A DNA stretch of 64,000 bases from Prosthecodimorpha staleyi (GTDB taxonomy: Bacteria > Pseudomonadota > Alphaproteobacteria > Rhizobiales > Ancalomicrobiaceae). How positions within the stretch are numbered: the first letter of the stretch is position 1; every line of letters starts with the position of its first letter. Shown piece after piece: positions 1 through 8,055 of the stretch. Position numbers and translations under genes: made by a program. Below the pieces are notes generated by a model. The model was not told the origin of the DNA and did no database searches. It saw nothing but the letters and a program-made list of their open reading frames with translations. The stretch is taken from the NCBI RefSeq assembly GCF_018729455.1, contig NZ_JAHHZF010000001.1, positions 564,902 to 628,901 of the forward strand, read 5' to 3'.

Positions 1-48
1 CGGCGCCCTCCGGTCGACCAGACAGCGCCGGCGGGACGCCCCGAACGG

Positions 49-77
49 AAAAGGGCGCCCGCTCGTCACGGACGCCC
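49..77 (-). terminator. Intrinsic terminator downstream of clpX
   Basis: Read on the minus strand, a 9-bp GC stem (69-77 pairing with 53-61, one G-U wobble) with a 7-nt loop is followed directly by four T residues (49-52). It lies about 150 bp past the clpX stop and is the first hairpin in that direction with a T tract, so it probably ends the clpX transcript. Confidence 0.6.
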
Positions 78-78
78 T

Positions 79-131
79 AGTGGTTTGATCGAGACGGATG
101 GTTCCCATCCGTCTCGTGAATCTGAACCACT
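79..131. repeat. Nested palindromic element 1
   Basis: A perfect 12-bp stem (90-101 with 105-116, loop TTC) sits inside an outer 7-bp inverted pair AGTGGTT (79-85) / AACCACT (125-131). There is no T tract on either side, so it does not look like a simple terminator. The architecture matches the neighbouring element at 146-197, which suggests a family of short dispersed palindromic repeats. It could instead be an mRNA-stabilising 3' structure of clpX. Confidence 0.5.
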
Positions 132-145
132 GACTCTTTGATGAC

Positions 146-197
146 GTGGTCCTTTCAATCAGACATATGCGGGACGCAAATGTCTGATTTTGACCAC
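146..197. repeat. Nested palindromic element 2
   Basis: A perfect 10-bp stem (157-166 with 180-189, 13-nt loop) sits within an outer pair GTGGTC (146-151) / GACCAC (192-197). Its size and nested design are like element 1, and both carry a GTGGT/ACCAC outer arm. It begins 26 bp after the clpX stop codon. The TTTT at 188-191 could also let it act as a weak plus-strand terminator. Confidence 0.45.
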
Positions 198-223
198 CAG
201 ATACCGACCGGACGGGGATCGGA

Positions 224-1489
224 TCAGGCCGAGATGCCGGCCTGGGCCTGATCCTCGTAGGTGTAGAGGGGACGCGCCTTGCCGTCGACGACCTCCGAGG
301 AGATCACGATCTCCTTGACGCCCTTCAGGCCCGGCAGGTCGAACATGGTGTCGAGCAGGATGCCTTCCAGGATCGAACGCAGGCCGCGGGCGCCGGTCTT
401 GCGCTCGATGGCCTTGCGGGCGATCGCCTTCAGCGCCTCCTCGTGGAACACGAGTTCGACGCCTTCCATCTCGAACAGCCGCTGGTACTGGCGGGCGAGC
501 GCGTTCTTCGGCTCGGTCAGGATCTTGACCAGCGCCTCCTCGTCCAGGTCCTCCAGCGTCGCCACGATCGGCAGGCGGCCGATGAATTCGGGGATCAGGC
601 CGAACTTGAGCAGATCCTCCGGCTCGACCATCCGGAACAGCGTTCCTGTGCGCCGCTCCTCGGGCGCCGCCACGCGGGCCTTGAAGCCGATGGAGGTGCC
701 GCGGCCGCGCTCGGAGATGATCTTCTCCAGGCCCGCAAAGGCGCCGCCGACCACGAACAGGATGTTGGTGGTGTCGACCTGCAGAAACTCCTGCTGCGGA
801 TGCTTGCGGCCGCCCTGCGGCGGTACCGAAGCGACCGTGCCTTCCATGATCTTGAGCAGCGCCTGCTGGACGCCCTCGCCCGACACGTCGCGGGTGATCG
901 AGGGATTGTCCGACTTGCGGCTGATCTTGTCGACCTCGTCGATATAGACGATGCCGCGCTGCGCCCGCTCAACATTGTAGTCGGCCGCCTGGAGCAGCTT
1001 CAGGATGATGTTCTCGACATCCTCGCCGACATAGCCGGCTTCGGTCAGTGTCGTCGCATCCGCCATCGTGAAGGGCACGTCCAGGATGCGGGCGAGCGTC
1101 TGCGCAAGCAGCGTCTTGCCCGAGCCGGTCGGGCCGATCAGCAGCACGTTGGACTTGGCCAGTTCGACGTCGTTGTTCTTCGACGCGTGGTTCAGGCGCT
1201 TGTAGTGATTGTGCACCGCGACCGAGAGCACCTTCTTGGCGTGCTCCTGACCGATCACGTAATCGTCGAGGACCTTTCGGATCTCGCGCGGCGTCGGGAT
1301 CCCGTCACGGGACTTGACCAGCGAGGACTTGTTCTCCTCGCGGATGATGTCCATGCACAGCTCGACGCACTCGTCGCAGATGAACACCGTGGGCCCGGCG
1401 ATGAGCTTGCGCACCTCGTGTTGCGACTTGCCGCAGAACGAGCAGTAAAGGGTGTTCTTGGTGTCGCTTCCGTTTTGCTTGACGCTCAT
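224..1489 (-). CDS. clpX: ATP-dependent Clp protease ATP-binding subunit ClpX
   Basis: AAA+ unfoldase that selects substrates, unfolds them and feeds them to the ClpP chamber in the cytoplasm. The 421-residue product carries an N-terminal zinc-binding domain with C16, C19, C38 and C41, Walker A GPTGSGKT, Walker [10 protein letters not shown], and the IGF loop ([10 protein letters not shown]) that docks on ClpP. The length matches the family. Two adjacent ATG codons (1492 and 1489) follow a GGAG at good spacing; an 18-residue upstream extension of the frame lacks family similarity. clpP lies upstream on the same strand with a 483-bp gap, longer than usual, so clpX may have its own promoter. 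Confidence 0.97.
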   Translation of the reverse strand: MSVKQNGSDTKNTLYCSFCGKSQHEVRKLIAGPTVFICDECVELCMDIIREENKSSLVKSRDGIPTPREIRKVLDDYVIGQEHAKKVLSVAVHNHYKRLNHASKNNDVELAKSNVLLIGPTGSGKTLLAQTLARILDVPFTMADATTLTEAGYVGEDVENIILKLLQAADYNVERAQRGIVYIDEVDKISRKSDNPSITRDVSGEGVQQALLKIMEGTVASVPPQGGRKHPQQEFLQVDTTNILFVVGGAFAGLEKIISERGRGTSIGFKARVAAPEERRTGTLFRMVEPEDLLKFGLIPEFIGRLPIVATLEDLDEEALVKILTEPKNALARQYQRLFEMEGVELVFHEEALKAIARKAIERKTGARGLRSILEGILLDTMFDLPGLKGVKEIVISSEVVDGKARPLYTYEDQAQAGISA

Positions 1490-1972
1490 CATCGTCTCCG
1501 TCGGGTGCGCCTTTCGGATTCCATCGGGAACCCGTCCGGCCACCGCTGATCAGGGCGCGGCCTCCGCGGTTGCGGGGTCGCCCCCTCGACCGTCATTGGC
1601 TATCGCCCGGAAGCCCGCGTCCCGGTCGCCCGGTCCGTGGCCTCCCCTCCTCTGCCCGTCTCGCCGGGGGACCCGCCGGAACGCTCGTTCCAGGCAGGGA
1701 CCGGGTCTTCGGTCGACTTCCGATCCGTGCGTCCCGGTGCCGCCGAGAGGCGGTCGGCCGATTCGCGCGGAGTCCTGGCAGCCATCCCGTCAGGCTAGGG
1801 AGCGAAAGTTCAAGGTTGTCTTAAGAACAACCGAAACCCTCGCCGCCGTGCCCGCCGGGCTGCAGTTCGCCAGCGTGGCATCGTCCCGGTCCGCACAGCG
1901 CCCGCGCGGGGCGCGGACCGGGCGCGAACCCTGTCCTTGCGGGACCGACCCGGCCCCGCCTCGTCGCACCGC
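1490..1972. other. clpP-clpX intergenic region, no gene seen
   Basis: 483 bp of GC-rich sequence between the clpP stop and clpX start. Open frames here on the plus strand look like GC-bias noise. An imperfect inverted repeat (GGTTGT 1814-1819 / ACAACC 1827-1832) sits in the only AT-richer patch; minus-strand CTTGAA next to it (about 1808-1813) could be the -35 of a heat-shock-type clpX promoter, but no convincing -10 was found. Confidence 0.4.
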
Positions 1973-2605
1973 TCAGGCGGCGGCGGCCTCGAGAGCGGCG
2001 CGACTGGAGATCACACCGTCGATGAGACCGAAATCCTTCGCCTTGTCGGGCGTCATGAAGTTGTCGCGCTCGAGCGCACTCTCCACCGTTGCCAGATCCA
2101 TGCCGGTGTGGCGCACATAGAGCTCGTTCAGGCGCCGCTTCAGGTTCAGAATTTCCTGGGCGTGCAAATGGATGTCCGAGGCCTGCCCCCGGAAGCCGGC
2201 CGACGGCTGATGCAGCATGATGCGCGAATTGGGCAGCGAGAAGCGCGAGCCCTTCTCGCCGGCGCCGAGCAGCAGCGAGCCCATCGAGGCCGCCTGTCCG
2301 ATGCACAGCGTCGAGACCTGCGGCTTGATGAACTGCATGGTGTCGTAGATCGCCAGGCCCGCCGTCACCAACCCGCCGGGCGAGTTGATGTACATGGCGA
2401 TTTCCTTGTTCGGATTCTCGGCTTCGAGGAATAGCAACTGGGCGCAGACCAGCGTCGCCATCACGTCGTCGATCGGACCCGAAACGAAGATGATGCGCTC
2501 CTTCAGGAGGCGCGAGAAGATATCCTGATAGCGCTCGCCGCGATTGGTCGTCTCGATGACCTGGGGAATCACGTAGCTCATATAGGTGTCGATGGGATCC
2601 CGCAT
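1973..2605 (-). CDS. clpP: ATP-dependent Clp protease proteolytic subunit ClpP
   Basis: Serine peptidase that forms the 14-mer degradation chamber paired with ClpX (and ClpA). The product has 210 residues, close to the usual 195-210. The catalytic triad is visible as S107 (GQAASMGS), H132 (MLHQPS) and D181 (ERDNF). The ATG at 2605 follows AAGGA and opens the typical [18 protein letters not shown] start; the frame runs 62 codons further upstream without family similarity. Neighbours are tig upstream and clpX downstream, the standard order in this class. Confidence 0.97.
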   Translation of the reverse strand: MRDPIDTYMSYVIPQVIETTNRGERYQDIFSRLLKERIIFVSGPIDDVMATLVCAQLLFLEAENPNKEIAMYINSPGGLVTAGLAIYDTMQFIKPQVSTLCIGQAASMGSLLLGAGEKGSRFSLPNSRIMLHQPSAGFRGQASDIHLHAQEILNLKRRLNELYVRHTGMDLATVESALERDNFMTPDKAKDFGLIDGVISSRAALEAAAA

Positions 2606-2907
2606 CTGAGGTCCTTGTTCCTGGCACGTTCCCCGCGGCGGGGCGACGGCTGCGGCCTTCCGGCCCAAACTCTGTCGGGAACGGCCCATGCCGCCCCCGG
2701 ACCCTGTCGAAAAGCGGACAGAGTCGCCTGATCGTCGATACATATTGCAAGGAACCGGCCAGCGAAAGAGGCCCGCTCGGCCGGACCCCATCGTCGTGAC
2801 GGTAACGTGAACGCCGGCGGATGCGTCACCACCCCCCGGAAATGCAGCGAGCCCGCCAGGTCAGGCGGGCTCGGCATCCGTCCAGATCGTGATCCCGAAC
2901 GGCTTTT
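2606..2907. other. tig-clpP intergenic region
   Basis: 302 bp without a gene. It contains the hairpin at 2848-2873 listed separately, just after tig. The remainder must carry the clpP promoter on the minus strand, but I could not assign -35/-10 boxes with confidence. Confidence 0.4.
2848..2873 (-). terminator. tig: Terminator-like hairpin after tig
   Basis: Perfect 10-bp stem (2848-2857 with 2864-2873) with a 6-nt loop, 34 bp past the tig stop. On the minus strand only TTT follows after a few bases, so termination strength is uncertain. Confidence 0.45.
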
Positions 2908-4248
2908 TCAAGCCTCTTCGGTTTCCTTGAACAGTTCGTCCTTGGCGACGGTCTTGTCGGTGACCTGGGCCTTGCCGAGGATGAAATCCACGACTTTCTC
3001 CTCGAACAGGGGAGCGCGCAGGGTGGCGAGGGCCGCCGGCGTCTTGCGGTAATACTCGAATACCTCGCGCTCCTGGCCCGGGAACTGGCGGGCCCGCTCG
3101 ACCAGCGCGCGGCTGACTTCGTCGTCGGTCACCTGGACTTCGTTCTTTTCGCCGACCTCGGAGAGCACGAGGCCGAGGCGCACGCGACGCTCGGCGATCC
3201 GGCGGTAGTCGGCCTTGGCGGCCTCCTCGGTGGTGTTCTCGTCGGTGAAGCTCTTGCCCGCCTGGGTCATCTCGTCGACGACCTGCTTCCAGATCTGCTC
3301 GAACTCGCCCTCGACCAGCTTCTCGGGCAGGTCGAACTGGTAGACGCCGTCGAGCTGGTCGAGCAGCGCGCGCTTGACCTTGGCGCGGCTGGCCTGATCG
3401 TACTGCGAGCGGATCTGCTCGCGCAGGATCTCCTTGAGCTTGTCGAGGCTCTCCAGGCCGAGCTTGGTCGCCCACTCGTCGTCGACGACGAGCTCGCCCG
3501 GGGCCGAGACCGTCTTGACGGTCACGTCGAAGGTGGCGGCCTTGCCGGCCAGATGCTTGGCCGGATACTCGGCCGGGAACGACACCTCGACGGTGCGCGC
3601 GTCGCCGGCGGAAGCGCCAACCAGCTGGTCCTCGAAGCCCGGGATGAACTGGCCCGAGCCGAGCGTCAGGTCGACGCCCTCGCCGGAACCGCCCTCGAAG
3701 GGCTCGCCGTCGATCTTGCCGACGAAGTCGATGGTGACGCGGTCGCCGGTCGCGGCAGCGCCCTCCTTGTCGACGAAGGGACGGTTGCCCTCGGCGATGC
3801 GCGCGAGCTGCTCGTCGACTTCCGTCTCGGCCACCTCGGCGACCGGTCGCTCGACGGAGATCGCCGAGAAATCCTGGATCTCGAAGGCCGGCAGCAGTTC
3901 GTAGGTGGCGGTGAAGATCAGATCGGCCTCGCCGTCGACCAGCTTCTCGGCCTCGACCTCTTCGGACAGCTTGACCTCGGGGTTGAGCGCCGGCCGCTCA
4001 TTACGGTCCTCGACCACCTTGCGGATGGTCTCGCCGATCACCGAGTCGATGATCTGCGCCATTTCCTGGCGGCCGACCAGGCGGCGCAGATGCGCCACCG
4101 GCACCTTGCCGGGACGGAAGCCGTTGATGCGGACGCGATCCTTCATCTCGACCAGCCGCTGGTCGAGGCGGCTGGAGAGGTCGTGGGCCGGAACGACGAG
4201 CTTGAGTTCGCGCTTCAGGCCCTCGGAAAGGGTCTCGGTCACCTGCAT
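2908..4248 (-). CDS. tig: Trigger factor (ribosome-associated chaperone, FKBP-type PPIase)
   Basis: Binds the ribosome exit tunnel and shields nascent chains. The 446-residue protein has the three family parts: an N-terminal ribosome-binding domain with the signature GFRPGKVP at 43-50, a central FKBP peptidyl-prolyl isomerase domain (about 160-245), and a helical C-terminal substrate-binding region. The ATG at 4248 gives the standard MQVTETLSEGLKREL opening; an AGGA lies 9 nt upstream. The reading frame extends 18 codons further but that part is not family-like. A hairpin follows the stop. Confidence 0.96.
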   Translation of the reverse strand: MQVTETLSEGLKRELKLVVPAHDLSSRLDQRLVEMKDRVRINGFRPGKVPVAHLRRLVGRQEMAQIIDSVIGETIRKVVEDRNERPALNPEVKLSEEVEAEKLVDGEADLIFTATYELLPAFEIQDFSAISVERPVAEVAETEVDEQLARIAEGNRPFVDKEGAAATGDRVTIDFVGKIDGEPFEGGSGEGVDLTLGSGQFIPGFEDQLVGASAGDARTVEVSFPAEYPAKHLAGKAATFDVTVKTVSAPGELVVDDEWATKLGLESLDKLKEILREQIRSQYDQASRAKVKRALLDQLDGVYQFDLPEKLVEGEFEQIWKQVVDEMTQAGKSFTDENTTEEAAKADYRRIAERRVRLGLVLSEVGEKNEVQVTDDEVSRALVERARQFPGQEREVFEYYRKTPAALATLRAPLFEEKVVDFILGKAQVTDKTVAKDELFKETEEA

Positions 4249-4628
4249 GGGGCGGATTCCTGTGGCTTTTTTGAGTGCGGTCGTACGCCCCGCGGCTGCC
4301 ATGGCCGGAGGGCGCTTCGTTTCGAGCGGCCCTCATAGTCGAAAAGGCGGCCCGATGGAAAGCAAAAAAGCGCCGCGGGCCCGCCTTTCCGGGGGGCGAA
4401 CCGGCCGGATGGTCGGGCCGGGAGGCCGATTCCGGTCCTGCAGCCCTTTGGTGCACTGCGAAGACCCTTTGCGCGGCCGAGGCCGGCCCGGGCGCAAGGC
4501 TGGCGGCCTGCGGCGTGCGCCCGGCCGGCGCGGTCCGGACCGTTGGTCACATTCAGACAATTCAGTGACAAATGGCACAGTCGATGGCGCGGTCGCCGTG
4601 ACATGGTCCGGTCAACACGGAGGGAGCC
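4249..4628. other. Divergent tig / effector-cassette intergenic region
   Basis: 380 bp without a gene, carrying promoters in both directions. The part near the plus-strand cassette (4546-4600) is less GC-rich and contains the inverted repeat listed separately. No match to the rhizobial tts box was seen. Confidence 0.4.
4546..4569. promoter_or_regulatory. Candidate operator ahead of the effector cassette
   Basis: GTCAC (4546-4550) and GTGAC (4565-4569) form an inverted repeat with a 14-nt spacer; the spacer itself contains two direct ATTCAG copies 9 bp apart. It lies 60 bp upstream of the first cassette ATG, where a regulator site would be expected. No promoter boxes were firmly assigned. Confidence 0.3.
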
Positions 4629-5036
4629 ATGACCGACATCGGCAAGTATATCGCAGCCCTGGAGAAGCGGATCGGCTTCGAGCTCGACGAGCCGGACGAT
4701 GGCTTCTACGGCATTGTCGTCGAAGGCCGGCAGCTGGTGAATATCGGCTTCGATGCGGATGCCGGAACCGTCACCATCCGCACGCCGGTCAACGCCTCCT
4801 CGCCCTCGCTGCCGACAGCGCTGGTGTCCTCGCTGTTCGAGTTCAACTTCCCAAATGCGGTCACTGCCGGCGCCATCCTGGCCTGGCCGGCGGATGGGAT
4901 CGGCCTGGAACTCGTCAACGTGCTGCCGCTGGCCGCCGTGGAACCGGAGGCGCTCGGCAATCTGGCCGGCGCCCAAGGCAAGGCCGCGCTCGAAATGTCC
5001 CGCACCATCGACAAGAAACTGGCCCGCGCCGCCTGA
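4629..5036 (+). CDS. CesT/type III chaperone-like small protein
   Basis: 135 residues, acidic, with the helix-strand-strand-strand-helix-strand pattern of CesT-family secretion chaperones: an N-terminal amphipathic helix (IGKYIAALEKRIGFEL), then strands around residues 27-52, a central helical stretch (residues 57-74) and a C-terminal helix. Such chaperones bind the N-terminal region of one effector and keep it secretion competent. GGAGG stands 7 nt before the ATG. The stop is 16 bp before an ADP-ribosyltransferase gene, the usual chaperone-effector arrangement. Assignment rests on fold pattern and context, not on a diagnostic motif, so another small alpha/beta protein is possible. Confidence 0.6.
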   Translation: MTDIGKYIAALEKRIGFELDEPDDGFYGIVVEGRQLVNIGFDADAGTVTIRTPVNASSPSLPTALVSSLFEFNFPNAVTAGAILAWPADGIGLELVNVLPLAAVEPEALGNLAGAQGKAALEMSRTIDKKLARAA

Positions 5037-5052
5037 ACGGGGAGACGAGACC

Positions 5053-5937
5053 ATGACCCACCTGAACGTCAATGCCCCGAAGGGAACCCACGCCAATTTC
5101 GGCGTCGACGCCCAGCAGAATCAGCCGGAGGTGAAGGGCAACGCCTTCACGCGCTTCTTCTCCGCTCTGTTCGGCCGGATCCGCGATACCTTCGCCTCGC
5201 TCGGACAGAAGACCGCGACCCAGCCGAAGCACGACAATGGCGGCGCCGAGGTGTCCTTCTCACCGACAACGAGCAAGAAGGAGATCAATCAGGCCAAGAA
5301 GGATTTCCGCGCCAGCGAGATGTATCAGGCCGTCATGAACGGCGACAGCGGCATCAAGAAGGAAAACCTCGAGACCGGCATGAAGACCATCCTGTCGCGG
5401 CCGGAATGCGTCAGCCTGATGAAGGAGCATGGCCTGACGCTCGGCGAGGCGGTCGGCATCTTCATGTACACGACCGGCGACTATACGCCGATCAACAATC
5501 AGCTCCGCTCCGGCGAGATGACCGACGACGTGCGCGCCCTGAACAAGGAGATCGTCAGCGGCATGGCCAAGCTGCCGAGCTACGAAGGCCCGTCGCTGAC
5601 CCGCCTGACCGACCTGCCCAAGCATATCGCCGACGACTACCAGGCCGGCAATACCGTCGAGCCCGGCGGCTACAGCTCGACCAGCACCATCACGACCGGC
5701 GCCATGGACTTCCTCGGCGGCGAATTCCTGATGCGGATCGCCGTCAAGGAAGGGTCGGGCGGCAAGGACGTGCAGGCCTTCTCGAACAAGCAGGACGAGA
5801 ACGAGATCCTCTTCCCGCCGGGCACGAAATTCAAGGTCCTGAAGCGGGCCGAGCCGGAGCCCGACCCCTATGCCATCATGGGCATGCCGACCAAGCTCGA
5901 ATCCAAGAAGACCACGCTGACGCTGCAGGAGGTCTGA
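5053..5937 (+). CDS. ADP-ribosyltransferase exoenzyme-like effector (R-S-E class)
   Basis: 294 residues. The C-terminal part has the three hallmarks of arginine-type mono-ADP-ribosyltransferase toxins: an arginine in YTPINNQLRSG (R152), the STS motif in GGYSSTST (S209-T210-S211), and the ExE motif in QDENEILFPPGTKFKV (E249, E251). The E-x-E form, rather than Q-x-E, predicts arginine as acceptor. Residues 1-75 lack catalytic motifs, contain an amphipathic stretch (AFTRFFSALFGRIRDTFASL) and no classical signal peptide, as in type III effectors whose N terminus carries the secretion signal and chaperone-binding region. It is flanked by two chaperone-like genes in one tight operon. No secretion apparatus is encoded in this window. 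Target and host are unknown. Confidence 0.8.
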   Translation: MTHLNVNAPKGTHANFGVDAQQNQPEVKGNAFTRFFSALFGRIRDTFASLGQKTATQPKHDNGGAEVSFSPTTSKKEINQAKKDFRASEMYQAVMNGDSGIKKENLETGMKTILSRPECVSLMKEHGLTLGEAVGIFMYTTGDYTPINNQLRSGEMTDDVRALNKEIVSGMAKLPSYEGPSLTRLTDLPKHIADDYQAGNTVEPGGYSSTSTITTGAMDFLGGEFLMRIAVKEGSGGKDVQAFSNKQDENEILFPPGTKFKVLKRAEPEPDPYAIMGMPTKLESKKTTLTLQEV

Positions 5938-5938
5938 C

Positions 5939-6118
5939 ATGAAAGTCATCAAGGGTACCGTCACCCCCGAGGAAATCGCCAAGGCCGAGGCGATCGACGC
6001 CGAATACGAAGCCCGCGCCCGCAAGGAGACGCGCAATCCCTTCACCCAGGACTTCATCGACAAGATGACCTCCGCGGATGCCGAGCCGCGCCCGCGCGAC
6101 GACAAACCGAAGTCCTGA
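5939..6118 (+). CDS. Small charged protein (59 aa) between effector and second chaperone
   Basis: An ATG one base after the effector stop opens a 59-codon frame. The protein is hydrophilic and highly charged (MKVIKGTVTPEEIAKAEAID at the start, an RPRDDKPKS tail), mostly helical by composition, with no signal peptide or membrane segment. The tight junctions (1 nt before, 15 nt after) and a good GGAGG before the next gene argue that it belongs to the operon. No family recognised; it could be an antitoxin/immunity partner of the transferase or a further chaperone-type factor. Confidence 0.6.
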   Translation: MKVIKGTVTPEEIAKAEAIDAEYEARARKETRNPFTQDFIDKMTSADAEPRPRDDKPKS

Positions 6119-6133
6119 CCGGAGGCACCGACC

Positions 6134-6595
6134 ATGCAGCTCAGCACCCGGGCCTCGGCCCTGCTCCAGGAACTTGCCCGCGATCACGGCCTGAAATCGC
6201 TCGATTTCGACCGCGACGGCCTGATCCCGATGAAGATCCGCGAGACCCAGACCTCGATCGCCTACAGCCCGGCCAATGACAGCTTCTACCTGATGGCGAT
6301 CGTGGACGTGGATGCCGGCGGCCGGCTCGCCGACCCCTGGGCGGCCTTGAAGGCCAACGGCCCCCTCGCAGCCCGACGCACCCGGCTCGCGATCGACCCG
6401 AACACCAAGGCGGTCGTGCTGGTGCGCGACATCTTCCTGGCCGGCCTCGCCTATTGGCAGTTCGCCAAGGCGATCGAGGAATTCCTGGCCGATTTCGACA
6501 GGGTCGCCGCCGGCTATGTCCGCGCCGCAGCCACCGATGCCGGCGCCGGCCTGTCGGCCGACGTCCCGTCGGACTACCTGACCTTCCGCGCCTGA
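6134..6595 (+). CDS. Second secretion-chaperone-like protein
   Basis: 153 residues, last gene of the cassette, with GGAGG 8 nt before the ATG. Alternating amphipathic helices and beta strands (LLQELARDHGL; SIAYSPANDSFYLMAIVDVD; KAVVLVRDIFLAGLAYWQFA; KAIEEFLADFDRVAAGYV) resemble the CesT/Tir chaperone layout, and the product is similar in size to the first chaperone-like protein but not an obvious copy of it. Two chaperones flanking one effector would be compatible with a heteromeric or class I pair. Assignment is by architecture and context. Confidence 0.5.
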   Translation: MQLSTRASALLQELARDHGLKSLDFDRDGLIPMKIRETQTSIAYSPANDSFYLMAIVDVDAGGRLADPWAALKANGPLAARRTRLAIDPNTKAVVLVRDIFLAGLAYWQFAKAIEEFLADFDRVAAGYVRAAATDAGAGLSADVPSDYLTFRA

Positions 6596-6935
6596 CACTG
6601 TCGGCACGGCGGTGCGTCTTGCGGCGGGATGCCGCAGCGTGCGGACCGGGGTGGCCGGCGCCTCGTTCGCGAGAGGCCAGCCGCCACCGCGTCGAGAGCC
6701 CGATCCACCGACGATGGCGGGCGTGCCGGCACGGCTCGGCCTGCCGCCGAGCCCGGCGGCCTCATCGCCCGGACCTTGCGCAGCGGCTCGGCACAGCGCC
6801 GAAGGATTGGGCAGGCGCCGCCGATACACATGGCAATCGTGCCCACGCCATGGCCTTGCGCAAATCTTGACCATATGGCCAAATTCATCCGCCCGGCCGA
6901 GGGACAGGTCCGGACCCGGGCGGATGGGGAGCCAC
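6596..6935. other. Intergenic region ahead of the nucleobase importer
   Basis: 340 bp without a convincing gene; the open frames that cross it are out of phase with any recognisable protein. A near-palindrome at 6867-6882 is listed separately. The terminator of the effector cassette should lie in the left part, but I see no hairpin with a T tract. Confidence 0.35.
6867..6882. promoter_or_regulatory. Candidate operator for the nucleobase-import operon
   Basis: TTGACCATATGGCCAA is a 16-bp palindrome with one mismatched pair, 53 bp upstream of the binding-protein ATG. It sits in the only AT-rich patch of this gap, so it probably overlaps the promoter. The regulator is not encoded nearby. Confidence 0.35.
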
Positions 6936-7946
6936 ATGACCGACTTTCTCGATCTCACCGCCAGCCGCCGCGCGGTCCTTGCCGGCACGGGCGCGACCCT
7001 TCTCAGCGCCGCCCTCGGCAGCCCGGCGCTCGCCGCCAAGGCCAAGCCGATCTCGGTCGCCATGGTGACCTCGGTGCCGATCGAGCAGCAGTGGATTTCC
7101 CGCCTGCACATCGCCCTGAAGGCGGCGGTCGCGCGCGGCGACATCACCTACGTCTATTCGGAGAATGTCGCCGATACCGACGCCGAGCGCGTCATCCGCG
7201 AATATGCCGAGGCCAAGAAGGATCTGGTCATCGGCGAGGCCTTCGGGCTGGAGCGCGCCGCGCGCAAGATCGCGACCGACTACAAGACCACCGCCTTCCT
7301 GATGGGCTCGTCCTTCTCCGAGCAGGCGCCGAACCTGTCGGTGTTCGACAACTACATCCAGGACGCCTCCTACCTGACCGGCATCGTCGCCGGCAAGGCG
7401 ACCAAGTCGAACCTGATCGGCATGGTCGGCGGCTACGCGATTCCGGAGGTGAACCGCCTGATGCAGGCCTTCATGGAAGGTGCGAAGTCCGTCAACCCGA
7501 ACGTCAAGTTCCTGGTTTCCTTCATCAATTCCTGGTACGATCCGCCCAAGGCGAAGGAGACCGCCTTCGCCATGATCGAGAAGGGCGCGGACGTGATGTA
7601 TGCCGAGCGCTTCGGCGTCTCGGACGCTGCCAAGGAGAAGGGCGTCAAGGCGATCGGCAACGTGATCGACACCGCCGCCCAGTATCCCGGCACCGTCATC
7701 GCCTCGGCGCTCTGGCACATGGAGCCGACCCTCGACCGCGCCATCGCCAAGGTCATCGACGGCTCCTGGAAGGGCGAGAATTACGGCCTCTACAGCCACA
7801 TGGTCCATGGCGGCTGCTCGATCGCCAAGATGGACCCGAAGCTGGTGCCGCAGGACGTGATCGACATGGTGCTGGCCAAGGAGAAGGACATCCGCGCCGG
7901 CACCTACACGGTGAAGATCAACGACGCCGAGCCGAAGTCGAGCTGA
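6936..7946 (+). CDS. BMP-family ABC transporter substrate-binding protein
   Basis: 336-residue periplasmic binding protein of the BMP/PnrA family, which captures nucleosides or nucleobases. The N terminus has a twin-arginine-like stretch (ASRRAVLAGTGATLLSAALG) and an Ala-rich cleavage site near residue 33, so it is exported. The body has the family features KAKPISVAMVTSVP and VYSENVADTDAERVI. GGGGAG precedes the ATG at 6936. It heads an operon with a double ATPase, two permeases and a cytosine deaminase, which points to a pyrimidine or purine base as ligand. Confidence 0.88.
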   Translation: MTDFLDLTASRRAVLAGTGATLLSAALGSPALAAKAKPISVAMVTSVPIEQQWISRLHIALKAAVARGDITYVYSENVADTDAERVIREYAEAKKDLVIGEAFGLERAARKIATDYKTTAFLMGSSFSEQAPNLSVFDNYIQDASYLTGIVAGKATKSNLIGMVGGYAIPEVNRLMQAFMEGAKSVNPNVKFLVSFINSWYDPPKAKETAFAMIEKGADVMYAERFGVSDAAKEKGVKAIGNVIDTAAQYPGTVIASALWHMEPTLDRAIAKVIDGSWKGENYGLYSHMVHGGCSIAKMDPKLVPQDVIDMVLAKEKDIRAGTYTVKINDAEPKSS

Positions 7947-8055
7947 CGCCCGGAGGCCGGCGCCGCCGACAGGCGTGCCGGCCCCCCCATCCCGGCTCCC
8001 GGCGGCGCGCGATCCCGTGCGCCGCCCATCACTGCGTCCGGCGCGACGAGCCCCC

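Noticed and set aside
4360-4400. T-rich run after GC-rich sequence on the minus strand upstream of tig, as a terminator
   Set aside because: No proper stem precedes the T run, and no minus-strand gene ends there.
4249-4628. A tts box that would tie the effector cassette to a rhizobial type III regulator
   Set aside because: No stretch resembling the long conserved tts box was found by eye in the upstream region.
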